Of a stretch of 64,000 nt of DNA, positions 35,933-44,232 are shown piece after piece. The notes under the pieces are model-generated. The model did no database searches and had not been told where the DNA came from. It was given only the letters and a program-made list of their open reading frames with translations. Source of the DNA: Halobacillus massiliensis (GTDB lineage: Bacteria; Bacillota; Bacilli; Bacillales; Halobacillaceae); assembly GCF_900166625.1 (NCBI RefSeq), contig NZ_LT800499.1, positions 310,001 through 374,000 of the forward strand, in the 5' to 3' direction. Every line of letters begins with the position of its first letter. The stretch's first letter is position 1. Made by a program: the position numbers and the translations under genes.

Positions 35933-37060
35933 TTATCTAACCGCACAGCGGTTAGGGCCGATTTCCATTTCGCGCTGTTCTTCTGCTTCCGGGTTAATTT
36001 TACCCATGTTTGTTTCTCTGATTTGCTCATAAGCATTGGGCTGTAGCGGCAGATTCTCTGTAACCATTTTTCTAAACTCTTGATCGTCCGTCATGTTTAA
36101 GCCGTGGTTCTTCTCAAAGAGCGTACCCAGCTTTTCAGCGACTGTACCATCATCATTAAGTTCTTCCATGATCATAAAGTGGGCAGGAAGTACAATTAGC
36201 GCTTCAGATAATTCTTTATAGCGGTCGTAAAGTGTATCACGCAAATCTTGTACCCAGTCTTCTGCTTTACCAGCTAAGTCTGGACGGCCGATGGAATCAA
36301 CAAACAGGATATCTCCTGAAAGCAGGTATTGATCATCAATGATGAAAGAAGTAGATCCTTTCGTATGGCCGGGTGAATACAGGGCATTAATTGAGATTTC
36401 TGTATTACCTACTTGAACAACGTCTCCGTCTTTTAGAGCTTCATAAGAAAACGTTACTTCTTCCGCGTCTTCAGGGGGCAGCCAGTAAGCTGCTCCTGTT
36501 TGCTCAGCAATAGTACGTCCACCGGAAATGTGATCGGCATGAAGGTGAGTATCAAAGACATGCTTAATGGTGGCACCTTTTTCCTCCGCGAACTGTGTGA
36601 AAATATCCGTCATACGAGTGGCGTCTACTATTGCTGCTTCTCCTTCAGAAATGACCATATAAGATAAGCAGCCTTTTCCGATACGGACGAATTGATAGAG
36701 TTCTCCGCCGTTAGACAAGTCTCCTGCTTTAACGGGATGGAGGTATTCACTCCAGGCTTTCATTCCGCCTTTAAGATAAGAGACATCTATTCCTTCCTCT
36801 GAAAGCATTTCAGCAACCATTACGGATGAGCCTTCTTTCGCACACACTACTATAATTTCCTCATCCTTCGGCAGCTGTTCCATAATCTCTTCAACACCAT
36901 CCAGAAGTTCAAAATAAGGGATGTTCAGGTAGGAAAGGTTTTCACCTTCAATTTTCCAGTCTTTAAAAGCATCTTCGTTACGCACGTCTAAAATAAACAT
37001 CGGTTTATTATTAAAAATACTATTAGTCACTTGTTGAGCTGTCATAGCTTTAACTGTCAT
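35933..37060 (-). CDS. Rhodanese-MBL fusion, persulfide dioxygenase type (CstB-like)
   Basis: 375 residues with an N-terminal rhodanese domain (about 5-110; active Cys73 in VVCAKEGSS) and a metallo-beta-lactamase domain (about 115-350). The MBL domain has the non-heme iron motif [11 protein letters not shown] (His172, His174, Asp176, His177), YSPGHTKGS and [16 protein letters not shown] as in ETHE1/CstB. It should oxidise low-molecular-weight persulfide to sulfite and pass it to thiosulfate. In S. aureus CstB the rhodanese domain is C-terminal; here the order is reversed. Start has TAGGGGG upstream. Confidence 0.9.
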   Translation of the reverse strand: MTVKAMTAQQVTNSIFNNKPMFILDVRNEDAFKDWKIEGENLSYLNIPYFELLDGVEEIMEQLPKDEEIIVVCAKEGSSVMVAEMLSEEGIDVSYLKGGMKAWSEYLHPVKAGDLSNGGELYQFVRIGKGCLSYMVISEGEAAIVDATRMTDIFTQFAEEKGATIKHVFDTHLHADHISGGRTIAEQTGAAYWLPPEDAEEVTFSYEALKDGDVVQVGNTEISINALYSPGHTKGSTSFIIDDQYLLSGDILFVDSIGRPDLAGKAEDWVQDLRDTLYDRYKELSEALIVLPAHFMIMEELNDDGTVAEKLGTLFEKNHGLNMTDDQEFRKMVTENLPLQPNAYEQIRETNMGKINPEAEEQREMEIGPNRCAVR

Positions 37061-37100
37061 CTTTTATTACCCCCTAAGGTATTATTTTAGTTAAAAAAAT

Positions 37101-37661
37101 TTAGTTTTCTTTTACAGTTTCGCCTTTCCATTGACTCATGCCTGGTTCTACATTATAAACTTTCTCAAACCCTTGATCAGAAAGCTTTTGAGCCGCCATG
37201 TCACTGCGGTTCCCTGTATGGCAAACGACATAAATTTGTTTCTCTTTATCCAGTTCATTGACACGTATATCCAGCTCTCCGAGTGGAATGGAAACAGCAC
37301 CAGGAATGTGTCCAAATGCATATTCTGCAGATTCGCGGACATCAAGGATTAAAGAATTTTCCGAAAGAGAAGCAATTGATTCATTATCCACTACTTGCGG
37401 ATGTTTCTTTTCCTGTTTCTCTTCATCCGACGATTTACGAATGTAGTGATAAAGTACTTCGTCTTCCTCATGGGTTCCTAAATACTGCTGGCCGGTCTTC
37501 TCCGACCATGCTTTAATATCAGCCGTAGATCCTTTATCTGTCGCCTGCACTTCAATCACCTGGCCGGGTTTAAGTTCTTTGATTGCTTTTTTAGTTTTTA
37601 CTATTGGCATAGGACATGCTAAACCTTTTGCATCTAAAAGTTGATCAGCTTTAATAGCCAT
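37101..37661 (-). CDS. TusA-rhodanese fusion sulfurtransferase (CstA-like)
   Basis: 186 residues: a TusA domain (1-75, Cys16 in LACPMPIV) joined by a charged linker to a rhodanese domain (about 92-186, Cys147 in VVCHTGNRS). It would relay sulfane sulfur between carrier and oxidase, a role like S. aureus CstA. AGGAGG precedes the ATG. It is in the middle of the sulfur operon, 18 bp from the upstream rhodanese gene. Confidence 0.9.
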   Translation of the reverse strand: MAIKADQLLDAKGLACPMPIVKTKKAIKELKPGQVIEVQATDKGSTADIKAWSEKTGQQYLGTHEEDEVLYHYIRKSSDEEKQEKKHPQVVDNESIASLSENSLILDVRESAEYAFGHIPGAVSIPLGELDIRVNELDKEKQIYVVCHTGNRSDMAAQKLSDQGFEKVYNVEPGMSQWKGETVKEN

Positions 37662-37679
37662 ATTTACATCATCCTCCTG

Positions 37680-37973
37680 TTATATTGTTTTACCTTCATA
37701 GTTCATCATACCGCCATCCATATTGGAGACTTTATATCCTTGCTTCTCAAGAAATTGCGTGGCCTGGCCGCTTCTGCCTCCAGATCGGCAGACCATAATA
37801 TACTCTTTAGCTGAATCTAATTCATTCATTTTAAATTGTAATAGACCAAGGGGTATATTTACGGCTCCTGGAATTTTTCCTTCAGCCACTTCTGATGTTT
37901 CCCTAACATCAATAATGTTTAAATCCTGATAAGCTTTTTCAACTTCTTTTGGTGTAATTGTTTTCAACTTCAA
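37680..37973 (-). CDS. Single-domain rhodanese
   Basis: 97-residue sulfurtransferase with Cys62 in the active loop VCRSGGRSG and the conserved IIDVRE and IPGAVNIPLG segments. It moves sulfane sulfur to thiols or TusA. It follows the DsrE-like gene by 12 bp in the same operon. Confidence 0.92.
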   Translation of the reverse strand: MKLKTITPKEVEKAYQDLNIIDVRETSEVAEGKIPGAVNIPLGLLQFKMNELDSAKEYIMVCRSGGRSGQATQFLEKQGYKVSNMDGGMMNYEGKTI

Positions 37974-37985
37974 TTCCTCCTTTTA

Positions 37986-38465
37986 TTAGATAAACAGGTT
38001 AACTTGTCCATCTTCCGCTTCGCCAAGGTAGGCAGCGACTCCCGCATACTCAATATGGTCGAGGAGCTCTTCTTTCTGAAGTCCAAGTAAATCCATTGTC
38101 ATTGTACATGCAACCAGGTTTATATCCTGTTCCTGAGCCATATCAATCAAATCTGGAAGAGGCATTGCGTTATGCTTTTTCATTACATTTTTGATCATTT
38201 TTGGACCAAAACCGGCATAGTTCATCTTAGATAAACCCATTTTGTCTGCGCCTCTCGGCATCATTTTTCCAAACATTTTTTCAAGGAAGTTTTTCTTCAC
38301 AGCGACATGACCGTCTTTTCGAAGGGCGTTAAGGCCCCAAAATGTGTGGAAAATCGTCACTTCATGGTCATAGGCTGCAGCTCCATTGGCTATGATATAA
38401 GCTGCCATCGCTTTATCGTAATCTCCGCTGAATAAAATAATATTAGTTTTCTTTGTTTCTGACAT
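37986..38465 (-). CDS. DsrE/DsrF/DrsH-like sulfur-handling protein
   Basis: 159 residues with the DsrE fold. It opens IILFSGDYDKAMAAYIIANG and has a conserved cysteine in LVACTMTMDLLGL near 121, the usual sulfur-binding position. It resembles the DsrE2 group found with rhodanese and TusA genes in sulfur oxidisers. It is the first gene after the operator at 38494-38509 and probably begins the operon. AGGAGGAAAT precedes the ATG. Confidence 0.88.
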   Translation of the reverse strand: MSETKKTNIILFSGDYDKAMAAYIIANGAAAYDHEVTIFHTFWGLNALRKDGHVAVKKNFLEKMFGKMMPRGADKMGLSKMNYAGFGPKMIKNVMKKHNAMPLPDLIDMAQEQDINLVACTMTMDLLGLQKEELLDHIEYAGVAAYLGEAEDGQVNLFI

Positions 38466-38493
38466 TAATATTTCCTCCTTATTAATTATACAT

Positions 38494-38509
38494 ATACATG
38501 TATGGGTAT
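38494..38509 (-). promoter_or_regulatory. CstR-type operator O2 before the sulfur operon
   Basis: On the minus strand ATACCCATACATGTAT, similar to O1 and O3. It lies between a weak -35 (TTCATA) and a TATAAT that has a ribosome site right after it, so bound repressor would cover the promoter. Confidence 0.65.
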
Positions 38510-38527
38510 ATGAAAAGATAAAAAATT

Positions 38528-38785
38528 TTATCTGCTTCTAACTAGCAGGTGAACAGCTTCATTAATTGATTCTTCTTTTGTTTCTTCGTCCTCAGCCTCT
38601 TGAATGCAAGCGGCAAGGTTTTCACTGACAACAAGACCGATCGTGCGGTCAAGCCCGCTTCGTGCAGCGGACAGCTGGGCAATGACATCTTTACAGTCTT
38701 TGCCTTCTTCCATCATTTTTAGAACTCCGCGCAGTTGACCTTCCATCCGTTTGATGCGGTTTTTAACAGCTGTATTGTATTCCAT
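38528..38785 (-). CDS. cstR: CsoR-family persulfide-sensing repressor (CstR type)
   Basis: 85-residue all-helical repressor. Cysteines fall at positions 31 (GKDCKDVIAQLSA) and 60 (NLAACI), exactly as in S. aureus CstR. The histidine that CsoR needs for copper is replaced (Asn56), so copper sensing is unlikely and persulfide sensing fits. Adjacent sulfur genes and the operator overlapping its own promoter support autorepression and control of the operon. Confidence 0.92.
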   Translation of the reverse strand: MEYNTAVKNRIKRMEGQLRGVLKMMEEGKDCKDVIAQLSAARSGLDRTIGLVVSENLAACIQEAEDEETKEESINEAVHLLVRSR

Positions 38786-38841
38786 AATATGAGCCTCCCT
38801 TTTTGGAAGTGTTGTTTTTATTTAAAATGATCACATGACAC

Positions 38842-38870
38842 ATAATATACCCCATGAGGTATAATGTCAA
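38842..38870 (-). promoter_or_regulatory. cstR promoter with operator O1 in its spacer
   Basis: Minus strand TTGACA (38865-38870), 17 bases, TATTAT (38842-38847). The spacer holds ATACCCCATGAGGTAT (38847-38862), an inverted repeat like known CstR/CsoR operators. It is shared with the divergent DUF421 gene. Confidence 0.8.
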
Positions 38871-38921
38871 CAGTTAAAAATAAACTTTTTGGTTACGATA
38901 AAAGAGAAGGAGGATTGTACG

Positions 38922-39644
38922 ATGGATATTCTATTAGAAAGTGTGAAGGTATTAGGAAGAATTGCTACAATACTTCCGCTGCTCCTTGCGATCGGCTTAT
39001 ACATGGGGAAAAGGTCAATGGGTGAACTCCCTGTGTTTGATTTTCTTGTTGTACTAGTGCTTGGTTCCGTTGTTGGAGCAGATATAGCTGATCCAAAAAT
39101 TAATCATATTCATACGGTAATTGCTATGATAGCTATCGCGATTCTCCATCGGTTGATCACCTATTTGAAATTAAATTCCCCCCGATTTGGAAGAATGATT
39201 ACTTTTCAGCCGACAGTTGTTATATATAATGGTCGTTTTGTTGATAAAAATATGAAAAAAGTAAAGTTTTCTATCGATAACATTATTCAATTGCTTCGAG
39301 AAAAAAATATTTTCACAGTAAAGGATGTCGAAATAGCGGTTGTAGAAGCGAATGGACGTATATCGGCTAAATTGAAAACAGGGAAAGAGTGGGTGACTAA
39401 AGAAGAATTTGGTCTCCGGCCAGTGCAAGGAGAATATGATATTCCTGTCATATTGGATGGTTATGTACAGGTAGATTTACTGAACCGAATGGGCAGAGAT
39501 GAAAACTGGCTGCGTCAGCAATTAGCAAAAGATAATATTACAAATTTTCAGGATATCTTTTACGCCGCACTTACCCCTGGAGGTACATTTTTATATTCAC
39601 AAAGAGATGGAAAATCGTCGCAAATTCCTCCTATAGACCATTAA
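38922..39644 (+). CDS. DUF421 (YetF-like) membrane protein
   Basis: 240 residues. Start is the ATG with AAGGAGG upstream. Three N-terminal helices (KVLGRIATILPLLLAIGLYM, FDFLVVLVLGSVVGADIA, HTVIAMIAIAILHRLITYL) are followed by the soluble DUF421 domain (QPTVVIYNGRFVDKNMKK, LREKNIFTVKDVEIAVVEANG). Members of this family in spore formers are linked to spore or stress roles, but function is not established. It is divergent from cstR, so operator O1 may influence it. Confidence 0.88.
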   Translation: MDILLESVKVLGRIATILPLLLAIGLYMGKRSMGELPVFDFLVVLVLGSVVGADIADPKINHIHTVIAMIAIAILHRLITYLKLNSPRFGRMITFQPTVVIYNGRFVDKNMKKVKFSIDNIIQLLREKNIFTVKDVEIAVVEANGRISAKLKTGKEWVTKEEFGLRPVQGEYDIPVILDGYVQVDLLNRMGRDENWLRQQLAKDNITNFQDIFYAALTPGGTFLYSQRDGKSSQIPPIDH

Positions 39645-39645
39645 A

Positions 39646-39680
39646 GCCAAGAAGTAATCGAATATTACTCCTTGGCCCTT
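39646..39680. terminator. Terminator between DUF421 and DUF302 genes
   Basis: GCCAAGAAGTAAT / ATTACTCCTTGGC stem (one mismatch) followed by CCCTTTATT; convergent genes flank it. Confidence 0.7.
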
Positions 39681-39688
39681 TATTATTA

Positions 39689-40072
39689 TTAAACAGCTTT
39701 ATCCATACAATCTATTAGCCGCTCTTCAATATCCTGTGCAATGGTTTCAAGCTTTTCGTCATTTACCATGCTGATTAAAGAGGTAGGTCTTGGCATGCCG
39801 ATTTTCGTCTTCCCGCCGTCTTCATATACTACCATTTTACATGGGAGGAAGTAGCCCGCCATTTGATTCTCGGTTAATACTTTCTGGGCTTCCTTCGGGT
39901 TACACACTTCAAGCACTTTGTATTCCTTATTGAAATCCAGTCCTTTTTCCTGAAGTTTATCTTTAATATCAAATGTCCATAATACCCCGAATTGTTTATC
40001 CTTTAATTCTTGTGTCAGACTGTCTACGGCATCATTCATATTTTTTGAAGTCTCTACAGTATAATCAAACAT
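39689..40072 (-). CDS. DUF302 domain protein
   Basis: 127 residues with the DUF302 pattern: FDYTVETSKNMNDAVDSL, FGVLWTFDIKDKLQEKG, YKVLEVCNPKEAQKVL, FLPCKMVVYEDGG. The family is of unknown biochemical function and often sits with sulfur or metal genes. A CstR-like operator (40109-40124) lies upstream, which ties it to the persulfide regulon. GGAGGCGATTAA precedes the ATG. Confidence 0.88.
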   Translation of the reverse strand: MFDYTVETSKNMNDAVDSLTQELKDKQFGVLWTFDIKDKLQEKGLDFNKEYKVLEVCNPKEAQKVLTENQMAGYFLPCKMVVYEDGGKTKIGMPRPTSLISMVNDEKLETIAQDIEERLIDCMDKAV

Positions 40073-40108
40073 TTAATCGCCTCCTAAAGTTATTACTTCT
40101 ATAAAAAT

Positions 40109-40124
40109 ATACCCGTATATGTAT
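40109..40124. promoter_or_regulatory. CstR-type operator O3 before the DUF302 gene
   Basis: ATACCCGTATATGTAT; shares ATACCC and GTAT at the same spacing with O1 and O2. Confidence 0.6.
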
Positions 40125-40228
40125 ATAATTAATCGTAAATAACCTGAAAAACTTAGTCTGTATAACTGTATCATTTAGCTTATTTGTATTAGAATAAGGG
40201 GAGCATTAAAGAAGGACGTGACACGAAG

Positions 40229-40978
40229 ATGGAATCAGAGATTAAATTAATCGCATTAGATATGGATGGAACACTTCTTAATTCAGACGACATTGTCAGT
40301 GAAGCAACAAAAGAAGCTATTCAAAAAGCAAAAGACCGGGGAATTCATGTAGTGATCAGTACGGGCCGTTCCTTAGACAGATGCCGGGAGATTGCTGAGT
40401 CGCTGGGACGCTCATCTTATATAGTAACAATCAATGGCGGTGAAATTTACAATGAGAAGTTCGAGCTTGTGGATCAGACACTTCTGGAGCCTAAGCTTGT
40501 TGACCGCCTTTGGGAACTCAGAGAACAGCACAATGTACACTTCTGGTCTTCTACAGTAGAAGGGCAGTTTAACTCGGACAGCCCTTTTGAAAAAGAAGTT
40601 AATGAATATCAGTGGCTTAAATTTGGTTTTGATATTGAAGATGATGAAGTACGGCAGGTTATTCTTGATGAGTTAAATGCCAATGATCAATTAGAGGTTA
40701 CAAACTCAAGCCCTACAAATATCGAAGTTAACCCAGCGGGAGTTAATAAAGCGGCCGCCTTATTGAAGGTATGCGAACGTCTTAATATTAAGATGGAAAA
40801 CGTAATGGCCGTCGGAGACAGCTTAAATGACTTGGCGATGATTCGCGAAGCAGGCTTAGGAGTCGCTATGGGCAATGCTCAGGAAGATGTAAAAAAAGAA
40901 GCAGCCTGGGTTACTTCGGCTAACGATGAAGATGGTGTAGCCGAAGCGATTGAACGATTATTAACTGCTCAGCAATAA
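40229..40978 (+). CDS. Cof-type HAD-IIB phosphatase
   Basis: 249-residue haloacid dehalogenase superfamily hydrolase. Motif I DMDGTLLNSDD (near 12), motif II STGRS (near 48), Lys near 170 (NKAAALLKV) and motif III GDSLNDLAMI (near 190) are intact, with a C2B cap between. Probable substrates are sugar phosphates or flavin-type phosphates; not resolvable from sequence. Start follows AAGGACGTG. Confidence 0.92.
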   Translation: MESEIKLIALDMDGTLLNSDDIVSEATKEAIQKAKDRGIHVVISTGRSLDRCREIAESLGRSSYIVTINGGEIYNEKFELVDQTLLEPKLVDRLWELREQHNVHFWSSTVEGQFNSDSPFEKEVNEYQWLKFGFDIEDDEVRQVILDELNANDQLEVTNSSPTNIEVNPAGVNKAAALLKVCERLNIKMENVMAVGDSLNDLAMIREAGLGVAMGNAQEDVKKEAAWVTSANDEDGVAEAIERLLTAQQ

Positions 40979-41040
40979 GTTATAAATAAGCGGGGATACT
41001 CATAAAATAATAACACCCTACCTAAAGTCTCCTCCTATTT

Positions 41041-41070
41041 AAAAAGCACAGGCCGATCCTGTGCTTTTTT
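41041..41070 (+). terminator. Intrinsic terminator after the HAD gene
   Basis: AAAAAGCACAGG / CCTGTGCTTTTTT with a 5-base loop. Confidence 0.88.
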
Positions 41071-41302
41071 ATTTTTCCCTTGTGCGTGTAAAAAGCTGCT
41101 TTGTAATTACTTGCTTTTAAGCAGGGAGCCATGATGCCAGCTCGAACTAAACAAGTCTTTCCCTCCGGCCCGTCTATCTGTAAATCAGAAAACGGCACCT
41201 GCTCTTTTTCTTCAATACCTATCGGTAATTCTTAAATATCATCGATTGATTCTTAAATAACGGGGACCGTTTCGCTACTATCTCCTCACTACCTGTACCA
41301 AA

Positions 41303-41327
41303 TTGCAGATTCATTCTAAATCTGCAA
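41303..41327. promoter_or_regulatory. Inverted repeat upstream of the thiolase gene
   Basis: TTGCAGATT / AATCTGCAA, perfect 9-bp arms with a 7-base spacer. No T-run follows, so an operator is more likely than a terminator. The rest of 41071-41445 shows no supported gene. Confidence 0.45.
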
Positions 41328-41445
41328 AGAAAACGCTTTCTTTATTGGCAGGAAAAAGGGATTATAGCAAGAACTATATAGAGAGAGGTTTTTTAATTTA
41401 TAAAAGTAAGATAAAACGAATAAACAGAGGGAGTGTGAGTATCTG

Positions 41446-42600
41446 GTGAATGAAGTTGTCATCGTAGAAGCAGTCCGTACACCAGTGGGAAAAAGAAAAG
41501 GTCTTCTTAGTGAGATAAGGCCGGACGAGCTGCTGGGCAGAGTTTTTCGAGAAGTTGTTGACCGTGTGAACTTAGATGCAAAGGAAATAGATGATGTTAT
41601 TGCAGGATGTGTATCCCAGGTTGGGGAACAGGGAGGAGATGTAGCACGAATTTCTGCGTTAATCGCAGGTTTTCCTATAGAAGTGCCGGGAGTAACCATT
41701 GACCGTCAGTGCGGCTCCAGTCTTCAGGCCGTCCAATTTGCTTCTCAGGCTATTGCCTGTGGGGATATGGATATAGTTGTAGCTGGCGGGGTGGAAAGCA
41801 TGTCCCGGGTGCCTATGTTTTCTAATATGAAAGGTGTGAACTACAGCGCAAAGCTTACAGATCAATTCGAAATGATTAATCAGGGATTATCAGCAGAAAG
41901 AATTGCCGATCAGGCAGGCTTTCCCCGAGAAGAGCTTGACGCGTTTGCAGTAAGAAGTCATGAAAAAGCGTTTAGCGCGATGAAAGAAGAGCGATTCGAA
42001 CGGGAGATTCTCCCGATTGAAACACAGGACAGACAGGGATTGCCTCTCATGATGAAGGAAGATGAAGGACCGAGAAGGGGGACGTCTGTGGAGACGCTGG
42101 CTGACTTAGCACCAGCCTTTGAGGAGCATGGAAAAATTACTGCAGGAAATGCAAGTCAGATCAGTGACGGGGCTTCTGCTGTGCTGTTAATGTCGCGAAC
42201 AAAAGCGGAAGAGCTTGGCTTTAAGGCGCGCTGCAGGATTATCGCGCGTTCTGTTGTCGGTTCAGATCCGACACTTATGCTGACAGGACCTGTGCCTGCT
42301 ACTCAGAAAGTTTTAAAGAAAGCTGGACTGCAGCTGAGTGATATTGATTTATTTGAAGTGAATGAAGCGTTTGCTTCTGTGCCGCTGTATTGGTTGAAAG
42401 AAACAGGGGCCGATGCAGGCAGATTAAATGTGAATGGCGGAGCAATTGCCCTTGGACATCCTCTAGGTGCCACAGGTACGAAGCTTCTGACCACATTAGT
42501 TCATGAGCTTGAACGATCACAAAGCCGGTATGGGCTTTTAGCCATTTGTGAAGGATTAGGTATGGCGAATGCCATGGTTATTGAACGGATAAGCGGCTAG
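41446..42600 (+). CDS. Thiolase (acetyl-CoA acyltransferase)
   Basis: Cleaves or condenses beta-ketoacyl-CoA in fatty acid degradation. 384 residues from a GTG start (ribosome site GAGGGAG, rather distant). The acyl-accepting Cys89 lies in DRQCGSSLQA. The active-site His is in GGAIALGHPLGATG and the second catalytic Cys in CEGLGMA, where many thiolases have CxGGG. NEAFA is present. The acyl-CoA ligase gene follows 35 bp later, forming a degradation operon. Confidence 0.9.
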   Translation: MNEVVIVEAVRTPVGKRKGLLSEIRPDELLGRVFREVVDRVNLDAKEIDDVIAGCVSQVGEQGGDVARISALIAGFPIEVPGVTIDRQCGSSLQAVQFASQAIACGDMDIVVAGGVESMSRVPMFSNMKGVNYSAKLTDQFEMINQGLSAERIADQAGFPREELDAFAVRSHEKAFSAMKEERFEREILPIETQDRQGLPLMMKEDEGPRRGTSVETLADLAPAFEEHGKITAGNASQISDGASAVLLMSRTKAEELGFKARCRIIARSVVGSDPTLMLTGPVPATQKVLKKAGLQLSDIDLFEVNEAFASVPLYWLKETGADAGRLNVNGGAIALGHPLGATGTKLLTTLVHELERSQSRYGLLAICEGLGMANAMVIERISG

Positions 42601-42635
42601 TTAAAAGACGACTAAATGAAATCGGAGGGGAAACA

Positions 42636-44189
42636 ATGGGGCCAACTTTAAAAAGTATGTTTGAACAAACGGTATCCAAGTATCCAGAAAAGGAAGCTCT
42701 CGTAGATTTACGTTTAGGAACAAGGTGGACTTATAAGCAGTGGGATGAAGAAGTGAATAAACTCGCTAACGCTCTCCTTAGCGATGGAGTTGATAAAGGT
42801 GATCGTGTATCCACCGTTTTATTTAACACGGCAGAATTTGTTACAGTTTTGTTTGCTTGTATGAAAATAGGAGCTGTCTTTAATCCGATTAATTTCAGGC
42901 TCACTTCTCAGGAAATTGATTATATATTAAGAGATGCTGAACCGAAAGTCGTCTTTTTTGAAAAAGCTACATCAGCCTCTGTAAAAGAAACCGCCGAAGC
43001 CATGCCGGACACAAGTTTCTGGTGTATTGATGAAAATGATCTTTCTTACGCAGAAAATTACTATGACAGGACGAGAGACAAGCTGGTGAGACGCCCGGAC
43101 TGTTTAGTAGAAGAGGATGACCTTTATGCTATTATGTATACTTCAGGTACGACAGGGGCTCCTAAAGGGGTTCTCCATACCCACAGAGACATGATAGACC
43201 AAGCCTTAATACTTACGGCTACCCTCAGGCTTACTCCTCATGACAGAGGATTATCCGTCGCCCCAATGTTTCATTGTGCTGAGCTTCACTGTGCGTTCTT
43301 CCCGAGGGTGCTGATAGGAGCCACAAGTGTTATTCTCCATCACTTTGATGCCGCACAAATGATCGAGACGGTAAAAGAGGAACAAATCACCACATTATTT
43401 GCAGCGCCTACCATGTGGAATATGGTGCTGCAGGAAGAGTTCGATCCGGCTGACTTTCAAACATTGAGGCAGGGATTATACGGAGGTGCCCCAATGGCTC
43501 CTGCCTTAACGACAAGGCTGCATGATGCTTTAGGGGTTCAGCTTCTACAGGCTTATGGGATGACAGAAATGGGGCCTGCGATTACCGCTCTTATGGAAGA
43601 TGAACAAATAACAAAAGCAGGGTCTGCGGGCCGCCCGATATTAAATCATGAAGTTCGTGTAGTTCGAACGAGAGAAGGGGGGCCGGCTGATCCTGACGAT
43701 ATCTGCCTGCCGGGAGAGCTTGGGGAAATTGTCGTTCGCGGCCCGAGTACGATGAACGGCTACTACAAACGGCCTGAGGCTACAGAAGAAGCAATGTATA
43801 AGGGTTGGTACCACTCCGGTGATATAGGCTCTTACGATAAGGAAGGTTATCTATGGGTCAGTGACCGCGTGAAGGATATGATCATATCGGGCGGTGAAAA
43901 CATCTATTCTCGTGAAGTGGAGGATGTTTTGTTTGATCATCCTGATGTCGTCGATGCTGCCGTTATCGGAGAACCTGATGAAATGTGGGGAGAGCGGGTC
44001 GTCGCTTATATTGTGAAAAAAGGGGAGCTGTCGATGGAGGAGTTAGAAAGATTCTGTACGTCGAGCAGCCGTCTTGCCCGTTATAAACGACCGAGACGTT
44101 ATGAGTTCGTCGATGAACTGCCGCGAAACGCCAGCGGAAAGCTTCAGAAGTTTAAGCTGAGAGAAAAATTAAAGAGCCGAACTCCATAA
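42636..44189 (+). CDS. AMP-forming acyl-CoA ligase
   Basis: Activates a carboxylic acid to its CoA thioester (517 residues). ANL-family core motifs are in order: A3 YTSGTTGAPKG near 170, A5 YGMTEMGP near 305, A7 YHSGDIGSYD, A8 DRVKDMIISGGENIYSREVE and the C-terminal lysine in NASGKLQKFKLRE. Medium- or long-chain fatty acids are likely given the thiolase partner; the exact substrate is not readable. GGAGGGG precedes the ATG. Confidence 0.92.
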   Translation: MGPTLKSMFEQTVSKYPEKEALVDLRLGTRWTYKQWDEEVNKLANALLSDGVDKGDRVSTVLFNTAEFVTVLFACMKIGAVFNPINFRLTSQEIDYILRDAEPKVVFFEKATSASVKETAEAMPDTSFWCIDENDLSYAENYYDRTRDKLVRRPDCLVEEDDLYAIMYTSGTTGAPKGVLHTHRDMIDQALILTATLRLTPHDRGLSVAPMFHCAELHCAFFPRVLIGATSVILHHFDAAQMIETVKEEQITTLFAAPTMWNMVLQEEFDPADFQTLRQGLYGGAPMAPALTTRLHDALGVQLLQAYGMTEMGPAITALMEDEQITKAGSAGRPILNHEVRVVRTREGGPADPDDICLPGELGEIVVRGPSTMNGYYKRPEATEEAMYKGWYHSGDIGSYDKEGYLWVSDRVKDMIISGGENIYSREVEDVLFDHPDVVDAAVIGEPDEMWGERVVAYIVKKGELSMEELERFCTSSSRLARYKRPRRYEFVDELPRNASGKLQKFKLREKLKSRTP

Positions 44190-44192
44190 GTG

Positions 44193-44217
44193 AAAAAGGA
44201 CGCCCCGGCGTCCTTTT
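44193..44217. terminator. Bidirectional terminator between acyl-CoA ligase and ligD
   Basis: AAAAAGGACGC / GCGTCCTTTTT stem with a CCCG loop. Confidence 0.88.
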
Positions 44218-44232
44218 TTATTTTTTAAAAGA

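Noticed and set aside
41022-41231. Minus-strand open stretch of ~69 codons reading like LPIGIEEKEQVPFSDLQ ... LVRAGIMAPCLKA
   Set aside because: It looks somewhat protein-like, but there is no ATG with a ribosome site near its beginning and it runs through the terminator of the HAD gene. At most a gene remnant.
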